From: Pseudorhodobacter sp.
GTDB lineage: Bacteria; Pseudomonadota; Alphaproteobacteria; Rhodobacterales; Rhodobacteraceae
Direction of reading: 5' to 3'
NCBI GenBank assembly: GCA_024641255.1
Contig: JAHEDL010000083.1
Coordinates: forward strand, 1-5,973
DNA: 5,973 bases
Shown piece by piece: positions 1-5,973 of the stretch. A model generated the notes under the pieces. The model worked only from the letters and a program-made list of their open reading frames with translations. It had not been told where the DNA came from and made no database searches. The number at the start of each line of letters is the position of its first letter. Within the stretch, counting starts at the first letter, position 1. The translations under genes were made by a program, and so were the position numbers.

Positions 1-326
1 TGTTGCTAACGCCGATCAACGCCGGCCTGTCGCTGCAAGCCGGGTTTGAACTGCCCACCGGCAGCATCCTGCTGCTGCTGATCTTGGGCGGCGCAATCAT
101 GTTTGCCGCACAGCACCTGCTGACCCTGTCTTACGCCAATGCCGACGCCGGTTTCGTGCAGCCCTTCGACGATCTGAAACTGCTGTCGAACATTCTGGTC
201 AGCTGGGCGATCTTCGGCGATGTGCCCACCGGCACCTATTGGCTGGGCATCGCCTTGATCCTGACCGGCTCTGCCTACCTTTTGCTGTCAGAACGCGGCC
301 GCGAACCGCAGGCTCTGGCCGCTTAA
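1..326 (+). CDS. EamA/DMT-family membrane transporter, C-terminal part (5' end outside window)
   Basis: This is the last 108 codons of a gene whose start lies before the window; the frame is open to the left edge and ends at TAA 324-326. The protein is hydrophobic, with three apparent membrane segments: one around ILLLLILGGAIMFAAQHLL, one around LLSNILVSWAIFGDVP, and a last one around TYWLGIALILTGSAYLLL, followed by a short charged tail. The order of a small-residue helix, a 'GFVQPFD' turn, a helix ending in 'FGDVPTG' and a final 'W-LGIALILTGSAYLLL' helix is typical of the end of an EamA domain. Such proteins have about ten helices and act as inner-membrane drug/metabolite transporters. The substrate cannot be predicted. 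The family call is fairly secure, but only the second-repeat C-terminus is visible, so the exact subfamily is open. Confidence 0.8.
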   Translation, partial: LLTPINAGLSLQAGFELPTGSILLLLILGGAIMFAAQHLLTLSYANADAGFVQPFDDLKLLSNILVSWAIFGDVPTGTYWLGIALILTGSAYLLLSERGREPQALAA

Positions 327-340
327 CGCCTAGACAAAGC

Positions 341-364
341 GGGGCAGGCACGGCAACCTGCCCC
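341..364 (+). other. Perfect 8-bp inverted repeat abutting the Nudix start codon
   Basis: GGGGCAGG (341-348) and CCTGCCCC (357-364) are exact reverse complements around an 8-nt loop. The right arm ends one base before the ATG at 366. It lies in the 39-bp gap between the transporter stop and the Nudix gene. No T-run follows, so it is not a standard intrinsic terminator. It could attenuate read-through from the transporter, or in the mRNA it could fold over the ribosome entry site of the Nudix gene. The inverted repeat is directly visible; the function is inferred. Confidence 0.55.
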
Positions 365-365
365 C

Positions 366-818
366 ATGTCAAGACGCCCAACCCGCCTCGCCACCCGCGC
401 ACTGATCCTGCACGAAGATCGGCTGCTTTTGGTCAACGCCTATCCGGGTGGCCGATCAGACCTGTGGTGCGCGCCCGGCGGCGGTGTTGAATCCGGCAGC
501 TCGCTTCCCGTCAACCTCGCCCGCGAGGTGCATGAAGAAACCGGCCTGACCGTTGCCGTCGGCGCCCCCGCCCTGATCAACGAATTCCACGATCCGGTGT
601 CGGGCTTTCATCAGGTCGACCTGTTCTTTCATTGCACCATCACCGCAGGCACCATCGACCCGCGCTGGCGCGACCCCGAAGGCGTCGTCACCCAACGCCG
701 CTTCTTTTCGCGCCAAGATCTTGAACTCGGCCGCATCCGCTTCAAACCTGACAGTCTGGCGCAGGCCGCATGGGGGGCCACCGTGCTTTACGACCCGCTA
801 GAGGTCATCATTCGATGA
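366..818 (+). CDS. Nudix hydrolase with variant Nudix box
   Basis: This 150-residue protein is a normal length for a single-domain Nudix hydrolase, a family of cytoplasmic enzymes that cleave nucleoside diphosphates linked to another moiety (NTPs, ADP-ribose, dinucleotide polyphosphates) using Mg2+ bound by box glutamates. The box spans residues 39-61: G39, then R53-E54-V55-H56-E57-E58-T59-G60-L61, which fits the REUxEExGU half exactly. The position of the first glutamate (GX5E) is Ser45; Glu42 lies three residues earlier. The preceding 'LWCAPGGGVE' strand-loop is typical. The substrate cannot be assigned. ATG 366 is chosen because the N-terminal beta strand (RLATRALIL) begins directly after it and no later start would leave the fold intact. 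There is no clear Shine-Dalgarno sequence, and an inverted repeat sits in its place. The stop overlaps the next gene's ATG. Confidence 0.9.
   Translation: MSRRPTRLATRALILHEDRLLLVNAYPGGRSDLWCAPGGGVESGSSLPVNLAREVHEETGLTVAVGAPALINEFHDPVSGFHQVDLFFHCTITAGTIDPRWRDPEGVVTQRRFFSRQDLELGRIRFKPDSLAQAAWGATVLYDPLEVIIR
800..804 (+). promoter_or_regulatory. Shine-Dalgarno site for the Gre-family gene, inside the Nudix gene
   Basis: AGAGG lies 10 nt upstream of ATG 815. It supports choosing this ATG over an upstream in-frame ATG at about 770, which would add 15 residues unlike the family and overlap the Nudix gene by about 50 bp. Confidence 0.55.
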
Positions 819-1318
819 GCCGCGCCTTTGTGAAAGAGGGCGACGGCGATCTCGAACCGCTGCCCGACCTGCCACTATCGCCCCACCCCAACTACGTCAC
901 GCCGCGCGGGTTTGCCGCCCTGCAATCGCGCCTGCGCGCGCTGCAAACCACGCTGCAAGCGCTGAAGTCCCGCGCCGAACGGCTTGATAAACTGCCCGAA
1001 GCCGCCGCCGAACGCGACATCCGCTATGTCGAAGCCCGCCTGCGCAGCGCCATCGTGATCGACCCTGCCACGCATCCACTTAGCGAAGTCGCCTTCGGGC
1101 TGGCCGTCACCGTTGCCGACGAGCACGGCCACACCACCACCTACGAAATCACCGGTGAAGACGAAGCCGACGCCACCTTGTGCCGCATTGCACCACAATC
1201 TCCGCTTGCCCGCGCGCTGATCGGCGCGCAACTGGGCGACGTGGTGCTGTGGCGCAAACCCTCTGGCCCGATCTCGCTTGAAATCATTGGTATCGCCCAT
1301 GCTGATCAGACCGCTTGA
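815..1318 (+). CDS. GreA/GreB-family (Rnk-like) RNA polymerase-binding factor with shortened coiled coil
   Basis: This 167-residue protein has three parts. Residues 1-27 are an extension beginning MSRAFVKE and ending SPHPNY. Residues 29-80 form a short antiparallel helical hairpin starting TPRGFAALQSRL. Residues 88-162 are a GreA/GreB C-terminal, FKBP-like domain, recognisable by 'YEITGEDEAD' (110-119), 'SPLARALIG' (129-137) and 'LGDVV' (140-144). Gre factors enter the RNA polymerase secondary channel and stimulate cleavage of backtracked RNA through acidic residues at the coiled-coil tip (GDxxEN in E. coli GreA). Here the hairpin is roughly 17 residues shorter by eye, and the tip reads LPEAAAERD, without that motif. 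It may therefore bind polymerase without promoting cleavage, or act like Rnk or Gfh1. The family call is firm; the activity is unknown. ATG 815 overlaps the Nudix stop (816-818), and the 3' end overlaps the GNAT gene by 20 bp. Confidence 0.85.
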   Translation: MSRAFVKEGDGDLEPLPDLPLSPHPNYVTPRGFAALQSRLRALQTTLQALKSRAERLDKLPEAAAERDIRYVEARLRSAIVIDPATHPLSEVAFGLAVTVADEHGHTTTYEITGEDEADATLCRIAPQSPLARALIGAQLGDVVLWRKPSGPISLEIIGIAHADQTA

Positions 1319-1784
1319 CCCGATCACCGACCTCGCCTTGGTCGAAGCGCTTTATGTCGAAGCTCCCGACTACTGGCTTTTCGCAGAAGGCGCCGCCCCC
1401 GGCCCCGCCAAAGCCGCCGAATTCTTCACCGATGGCCCACCCGGTTGCGACCCGGCAAGGTCCTATCGCCTTGGTCTCTTTGACGGTAATCAGCTCTCCG
1501 GTCTGGCCGAACTTTCCTTCGGCTACCCGAACCCGCAAGATGCCTACCTCGGCCTGATGCTGCTGGCTCCGCGCGTGCAGAACAAAGGCTACGGCAAGGC
1601 CTTTCTGGCCCATGTCGAACACCTTGCCCGCGCCGCCGGCGCCCCGCAGCTTTACCTTGCCGTGCTGGAAAAAAACACCCGCGGCCACGCCTTCTGGTCG
1701 CGCGAAGGCTTCACCGCCACCGGCATCAGCCGCTTTGACGCCGAATCCGGCCACACCATCCACCGCCTGATCAAAGCGCTGTAA
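1299..1784 (+). CDS. GNAT-family N-acetyltransferase
   Basis: This 161-residue protein covers the usual single GNAT domain, which transfers acetyl from acetyl-CoA to an amine. The fold is legible in order: an N-terminal strand LIRPLD (2-7), helix alpha-1, a central strand pair around 'GLAELSFGYP' (68-77), the acetyl-CoA pyrophosphate loop Q94-N-K-G-Y-G99 (Q/RxxGxG/A) following 'LGLMLLAPRV', and the motif B stretch with N126 and 'HAFWSREGF' (130-138). The substrate (small molecule, peptide or ribosomal protein) cannot be inferred. ATG 1299 is chosen because LIRPLD is the standard first strand; an upstream TTG at 1278 would add only non-family residues. No strong Shine-Dalgarno site precedes it, so translation is probably coupled to the Gre-family gene, whose stop lies 17-19 bp inside this one. 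It appears to be the last gene of the cluster. Confidence 0.88.
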   Translation: MLIRPLDPITDLALVEALYVEAPDYWLFAEGAAPGPAKAAEFFTDGPPGCDPARSYRLGLFDGNQLSGLAELSFGYPNPQDAYLGLMLLAPRVQNKGYGKAFLAHVEHLARAAGAPQLYLAVLEKNTRGHAFWSREGFTATGISRFDAESGHTIHRLIKAL

Positions 1785-1818
1785 GCTTCATCTTGGCAAA
1801 AATATCCCCGCCGGAGGC
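1785..1818. repeat. Possible dispersed Rhodobacteraceae intergenic motif
   Basis: Directly after the GNAT stop the sequence contains TTCATCTTGGCAAAAATATC followed by CCCGCCGGAGGC. I recall very similar strings (a CATCTTGGC / AAAATA / CCGCCGGAGG core) recurring downstream of genes in Rhodobacteraceae genomes. Only one copy is present here, so repeat status rests on memory and not on the window. The function is unknown. Confidence 0.3.
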
Positions 1819-1823
1819 ATCGC

Positions 1824-1864
1824 GGCGCGCTTGCGCGCCTCAAAGCCCATGCGCCGCCAGGCGC
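1824..1864 (+). terminator. Tandem GC-rich hairpins downstream of the Nudix-Gre-GNAT cluster
   Basis: The first hairpin is GGCGCG (1824-1829), loop CTTG, CGCGCC (1834-1839). The second is GCGCC (1851-1855), loop GCCA, GGCGC (1860-1864), followed by the mildly T-rich GCGCTATTTGG. Neither has a proper T-run, so this is at best a weak intrinsic terminator or an RNA-stabilising 3' structure for the + strand cluster. Confidence 0.35.
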
Positions 1865-1890
1865 GCTATTTGGTAGCCGCCCAAAAGCAA

Positions 1891-1914
1891 AGGGGCCCCG
1901 TTTCCGGAGCCCCT
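1891..1914 (-). terminator. groESL intrinsic terminator
   Basis: On the minus strand, arms AGGGGCTCCG and CGGGGCCCCT form a 10-bp stem with a GAAA tetraloop, including one U-G wobble, followed by TTGCTTTTGG. In plus-strand RNA the same stem carries a C-A mismatch at that position, and the tail is CGTTTT. The structure therefore favours the groEL direction, though some bidirectional action for the convergent genes is possible. It begins about 28 nt after the groEL stop. Confidence 0.85.
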
Positions 1915-1917
1915 CGT

Positions 1918-1935
1918 TTTCCCAAAAGCGGGAAA
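1918..1935 (-). other. Small hairpin between groEL stop and terminator
   Basis: TTTCCC (minus strand, from 1935) and GGGAAA form a 6-bp stem with loop GCTTTT, 6 nt after the groEL stop codon and just before the main terminator stem. It may help protect the mRNA 3' end. The inverted repeat is visible; the role is inferred. Confidence 0.4.
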
Positions 1936-1941
1936 GGATGA

Positions 1942-3603
<1,662 letters not shown>

Positions 3604-3625
3604 CTAAGATGTTGAAATGGAAAGC

Positions 3626-3647
3626 GGCTCAGGCGAAGCGCCGAGCC
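3626..3647 (-). other. groES-groEL intercistronic stem-loop
   Basis: GGCTC (3626-3630) pairs with GAGCC (3643-3647), and GGCG (3632-3635) pairs with CGCC (3639-3642), leaving a single bulged base (3631) and a 3-nt loop. This gives a 9-bp stem in the middle of the 66-bp spacer, with no U-run. It is therefore not a terminator. Heat-shock-dependent cleavage of groESL mRNA between the two genes has been reported for Agrobacterium, so this hairpin may mark a similar processing or stabilising site; that role is inference. Confidence 0.55.
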
Positions 3648-3654
3648 TTGACCC

Positions 3655-3942
3655 TTAGGAAATGATCCCGAGGATATCGCTTTCTTTCATGATCAGCAGA
3701 TCTTCGCCGTCCAGTTTCACTTCGGTGCCCGACCATTTGCCGAACAGGATGCGATCGCCAGCTTTGACCGAAGGCGCAATCAGCTCGCCCGAATCCTTGC
3801 GTGCGCCCGGGCCAGCCGAAACGACCAGGCCTTCTGCGGGCTTTTCTTTTGCGGTATCCGGAATGATCAGGCCGCCCTTGGTCTTGTCTTCGCCTTCAAT
3901 GCGACGGACCAGTACGCGGTCTTGCAGCGGTGTGAATGCCAT
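3655..3942 (-). CDS. groES: Co-chaperonin GroES (10 kDa, Hsp10)
   Basis: GroES is the heptameric lid that caps the GroEL ring and closes the folding chamber in the cytoplasm. At 95 residues it is full length. Landmarks are the N-terminal '[10 protein letters not shown]' strand (5-14), the mobile loop (about 16-34) with the GroEL-contacting hydrophobic patch GGLIIP (23-28), '[11 protein letters not shown]' (38-48) leading into the roof hairpin, '[17 protein letters not shown]' (59-75), and the C-terminal 'ESDILGIIS'. ATG 3942 is preceded on the minus strand by AAGGGAG with about 9 nt spacing. It is the first gene of the operon, with a short leader holding the CIRCE operator. The identification is unambiguous. 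Confidence 0.99.
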   Translation of the reverse strand: MAFTPLQDRVLVRRIEGEDKTKGGLIIPDTAKEKPAEGLVVSAGPGARKDSGELIAPSVKAGDRILFGKWSGTEVKLDGEDLLIMKESDILGIIS

Positions 3943-3980
3943 CTGGGGTTACTCCCTTGAGTGTCCAGGTTTGAATGGGA

Positions 3981-4007
3981 TTAGCACTCATTGTTATCGA
4001 GTGCTAA
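3981..4007 (-). promoter_or_regulatory. CIRCE operator (HrcA binding site)
   Basis: TTAGCACTC (3981-3989), a 9-nt spacer (ATTGTTATC on the + strand) and GAGTGCTAA (3999-4007) match the canonical CIRCE inverted repeat with no mismatch in either arm. It sits 38 bp upstream of the groES start codon, at or just after the predicted transcription start. In known systems the repressor HrcA binds CIRCE and releases it on heat shock, when GroEL is titrated by misfolded protein. hrcA itself is not in the window. Confidence 0.97.
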
Positions 4008-4015
4008 CGGACGTT

Positions 4016-4044
4016 GAGTTAGGCCTTGCCCTGCCCTCTGTCAA
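4016..4044 (-). promoter_or_regulatory. groESL promoter (sigma-70 type)
   Basis: On the minus strand a perfect -35 TTGACA (4044-4039) is followed by a 17-nt spacer and the -10 hexamer TAACTC (4021-4016). This predicts a start near 4008-4010, immediately before CIRCE, so bound HrcA would block initiation. An A/T tract (TAAAAATTT on the minus strand, 4067-4059), roughly 50-58 bp upstream of the start, could act as an UP element. I saw no clear RpoH-type promoter, but alphaproteobacterial RpoH sites are variable and one cannot be excluded. Confidence 0.65.
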
Positions 4045-4154
4045 CCACAGACTCCGCGAAATTTTTACGACAGCGCCAAGCTGCTGGTGGCATTGCCCTT
4101 GGCCTTTGCACCCCAAAATGCCACGTTTATGGCCTGTTCCACCTGCGGGGTGCC

Positions 4155-5144
4155 ATGCGTCTGCTTTTTTCCTTGTTTGCAGGCCTTTTGGCTGTGTCAG
4201 CGCCTGCATTTGCCGAATGTCAGGGCAAGAATCTGATCGCCGCGCTGTCGCCAGCGGCGCAAACCGCGCTGCGCGCCAAGGCTGACGAATCTGCCTTTGC
4301 GGTTGGCAATTACTGGCAGGCCACCAAGGCTGATGAAACCATCACACTGATCGGCACCTACCATCTGGATGACCCGCGCCACGCCAAAACCATGGCCCGT
4401 CTTGCCCCGGTTCTCGCCACCGTCCGCACGTTGCTGGTAGAGGCAGGCCCCGCCGAAGAAGAATCGCTCAAGCAACGCATCGCCGATGATCCCTCGCTGA
4501 TCGTCAACACCAAAGGCCCGACGCTGCCCGAAGTCTTGCCCAAGACCGAATGGGAAAAGCTGGCCGATGCCGCCGCCGACCGTGGCGTGCCCGCCTTCAT
4601 GCTGGCCAAGTTCCGGCCGTGGTATGTGTCGATCCTGCTATCGATGCCACCTTGCAGCCTTGACGAGGCCACGCCACGCGGCCTTGACGCGCAACTGATC
4701 GCAGCCGCGCAGGCGCAAAACCTGCCGGTCAAGGCGCTGGAACCCTATGACACGCTGTTTGGCATCTTCGACAAGATGACCCCGGCCGAACAGCTTGACA
4801 TGATCACCACCGCGCTGGCCTTCGAAGGCGCCTCGGCCGATCTGGCCGTCACCATGGCCGACAGCTATTTTTCCGAAGAAGGCCGGCTGATCTGGGAATT
4901 CAACCGCCTGCAAGCGCTGCAATTGCCCGGCTATAGCGTCGAACGGGTCGACCGTGAATTTGCCAGCATGGAACAGTCGATGATGATCGACCGCAATCGC
5001 TCTTGGATTCCGGTGATTGAAACTGCCGCCCGAAAGGGGCCGCTGCTGGTTGCCTTTGGCGCTCTGCATCTGTCGGGCGATCAGGGCGTGCTGAACCTGC
5101 TGCAAGCCGACGGCTATCAGATCCGCCGCCTGTCCTTGCAGTAA
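4155..5144 (+). CDS. Exported TraB/GumN-family protein
   Basis: This is a 329-residue protein with a Sec signal peptide: MRLLF, a hydrophobic stretch to residue 16, then P-A-F-A, with cleavage likely after Ala20 (AFA|EC). The mature protein should be periplasmic. C22 is not in a lipobox. Family motifs are G67-T-Y-H70-L-D-D, a strand ending in E96 (LLVEAGP), 'RGLDAQLIAAA' (175-185), 'DRNRSWIPVI' (279-288) and the terminal 'VAFGALHLSGDQGVLNLL' with H305. The two conserved GxxH-type histidines and the glutamate resemble those of the TraB/Tiki superfamily, whose Tiki members are metal-dependent proteases; the bacterial TraB/GumN branch has no settled function. ATG 4155 is chosen because it starts the signal peptide. 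Its Shine-Dalgarno is weak (GGGG, 4-nt spacing). It diverges from groES across a 212-bp gap, and I could not identify a convincing + strand promoter there. Confidence 0.87.
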   Translation: MRLLFSLFAGLLAVSAPAFAECQGKNLIAALSPAAQTALRAKADESAFAVGNYWQATKADETITLIGTYHLDDPRHAKTMARLAPVLATVRTLLVEAGPAEEESLKQRIADDPSLIVNTKGPTLPEVLPKTEWEKLADAAADRGVPAFMLAKFRPWYVSILLSMPPCSLDEATPRGLDAQLIAAAQAQNLPVKALEPYDTLFGIFDKMTPAEQLDMITTALAFEGASADLAVTMADSYFSEEGRLIWEFNRLQALQLPGYSVERVDREFASMEQSMMIDRNRSWIPVIETAARKGPLLVAFGALHLSGDQGVLNLLQADGYQIRRLSLQ

Positions 5145-5174
5145 CCTGCCGCAGCGCAGCATTTCGCCACACCT

Positions 5175-5188
5175 GCCGCCCGCGCGGC
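5175..5188 (+). terminator. Weak GC hairpin after the TraB/GumN gene
   Basis: GCCGC (5175-5179) and GCGGC (5184-5188) form a 5-bp stem with a 4-nt loop, 30 bp after the stop. It is followed by a C-rich rather than T-rich tract, so terminator function is doubtful. Confidence 0.25.
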
Positions 5189-5198
5189 CTCTCCCCCC

Positions 5199-5227
5199 GT
5201 GACATTCCGGTGTCCCGCGCCTATAAG
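5199..5227 (+). promoter_or_regulatory. Predicted sigma-70 promoter of ppaC
   Basis: GTGACA (5199-5204) is followed by a 17-nt spacer and TATAAG (5222-5227); both hexamers match consensus at five of six positions. Initiation near 5234 would give a leader of about 24 nt to the ATG at 5258. The pyrophosphatase gene is thus probably transcribed independently of the upstream gene. Confidence 0.65.
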
Positions 5228-5257
5228 CCGGGCCAAATCCCAAACACAGGTTTGCTT

Positions 5258-5973
5258 ATGACCACGCTCGTTTTCGGCCACAAATCCCCCGACACCGACT
5301 CCACCGGCTCGCCGCTGGTCTGGGCTTGGTATCTGTCCGAAGTCAAAAACACCCCGGCAAAGGCGGTGCTTTTGGGCGAACCGAACACCGAAGCCGCCTT
5401 CATGTTGCAGCATTGGGGCTTTGAAAAGCCCGCGATCATCACCGACGTTACCGCCGACGACAAAGTCGTGATCGTTGACACCAACAACCCCGCCGAACTG
5501 CCGGCCTCGATCAACGATGCGAAAATTCAGGCGATCATCGACCACCACATGCTGGTCGGCGGCATCAAGACCAAAACCCCGATCGACATCACCATTCGCC
5601 CGCTGGCCTGCACCGCCACCATCATGCACGACCTGATGGGCGCTGATGTGGCCCGCGCCCCGAAAGCCATCAAAGGCGCGATGCTGACCTGCATCCTGTC
5701 CGACACGCTGGAATTCCGCAGCCCCACCACCACCGCGCATGACCGCGCCGTGGCCGAAGCTTTGGCCGCCGATCTGGGCGTCTCGATCCCTGACTTCGCC
5801 GCGCAAATGTTCGCCGCGAAGTCCGACGTTTCGTCATTCTCGGATGCCGAACTTCTGCGCATGGACAGCAAGGAATACAACGTCGCCGGCAAAGAACTGC
5901 GGGTTTCGGTTCTGGAAACCACCTCGCCCAAAACCGTGCTGGACCGCAAAGCCAGCCTGATGGCGTCGATGGT
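5258..5973 (+). CDS. ppaC: Manganese-dependent inorganic pyrophosphatase, family II (3' end outside window)
   Basis: This enzyme hydrolyses pyrophosphate to two phosphates in the cytoplasm, pulling biosynthetic reactions forward. The frame is open to the right edge: 238 complete codons of a protein usually slightly over 300 residues, so the DHH domain is whole and the C-terminal DHHA2 domain is cut. Metal-site motifs are all present: G7-H8-K-S-P-D12-T-D14, D74 in 'VIVDTNNP', D95-H96-H97, and S148-D149-T-L in 'SDTLEFRSPTTT'. This set of His/Asp ligands separates the family from unrelated family I (Ppa) enzymes and, with the length and the SDTLEFRSPT motif, from general DHH phosphoesterases. 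The start is supported by AGG (5248-5250) with 7-nt spacing and by the match of residue numbering to Bacillus-type enzymes. Many proteobacteria use family I instead, so this is a lineage-specific choice. Confidence 0.96.
   Translation, partial: MTTLVFGHKSPDTDSTGSPLVWAWYLSEVKNTPAKAVLLGEPNTEAAFMLQHWGFEKPAIITDVTADDKVVIVDTNNPAELPASINDAKIQAIIDHHMLVGGIKTKTPIDITIRPLACTATIMHDLMGADVARAPKAIKGAMLTCILSDTLEFRSPTTTAHDRAVAEALAADLGVSIPDFAAQMFAAKSDVSSFSDAELLRMDSKEYNVAGKELRVSVLETTSPKTVLDRKASLMASM

Noticed and set aside
875..1763. Long minus-strand frames opposite the Gre-like and GNAT genes.
   Set aside because: They are complements of G/C-rich third codon positions in real genes. The translations are Gly/Ala-rich without motifs, and both sense genes show family signatures.
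4026..4154. A 43-residue N-terminal extension of the TraB/GumN protein from an upstream TTG.
   Set aside because: It would bury the signal peptide inside the protein and would extend over sequence close to the groESL promoter and CIRCE. ATG 4155 begins a textbook signal peptide.
4008..4154. A possible + strand promoter for the TraB/GumN gene (TTGCCC or TTGGCC with downstream AAATGC or TTTATG).
   Set aside because: No pair combined a good -35, good -10 and 16-18 bp spacing, so I did not call one.
5117..5806. A 229-codon minus-strand frame opposite ppaC.
   Set aside because: The sense strand encodes intact pyrophosphatase metal motifs and a promoter. The antisense translation is Gly/Val/Asp-rich low-complexity text with no domain.

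Overview
The window is a high-GC stretch of ordinary-looking chromosome from an alphaproteobacterium, most likely a member of the Rhodobacteraceae (Paracoccaceae). The reasons are the strong G/C bias at third codon positions, the groES-groEL operon preceded by a perfect CIRCE operator, the style of the GroEL sequence (M-G-A-K-D start, GGM-rich tail), the Gre-family protein beginning MSRAFVKE, and a short intergenic sequence of a kind I associate with this family. The genus cannot be fixed from the sequence alone. I see no insertion sequence, prophage, tRNA, rRNA or CRISPR array. No gap between genes exceeds about 215 bp.

Left part (1-1784, all + strand): the 3' end of an EamA/DMT-type membrane transporter gene is followed by a tight three-gene cluster. 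This encodes a Nudix hydrolase, a GreA/GreB-family protein with a short coiled coil that lacks the usual acidic tip, and a GNAT N-acetyltransferase. The genes overlap by 3 bp and 20 bp, so they are probably co-transcribed and translationally coupled. A perfect 8-bp inverted repeat ends one base before the Nudix start codon, where a ribosome binding site would be expected.

Middle part (1785-4044): a convergent, hairpin-rich spacer separates the cluster from groEL. It includes a terminator that folds perfectly only in the groEL-strand RNA. The groES-groEL chaperonin operon runs on the minus strand. It has a TTGACA-N17-TAACTC promoter, a perfect CIRCE operator (HrcA site) at the predicted transcription start, and an intercistronic hairpin between groES and groEL. 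Both proteins look complete and functional.

Right part (4155-5973, + strand): an exported TraB/GumN-family protein of unknown function is divergent from groES. It is followed by the first three quarters of a manganese-dependent (family II) inorganic pyrophosphatase gene, which has its own good sigma-70-type promoter and runs off the window.

I did not find convincing evidence for a previously undescribed system. The points most worth a second look are the tip-less Gre-family protein, the Nudix box in which the first glutamate is replaced by serine, the inverted repeat over the Nudix translation start, and the groES-groEL intercistronic hairpin.
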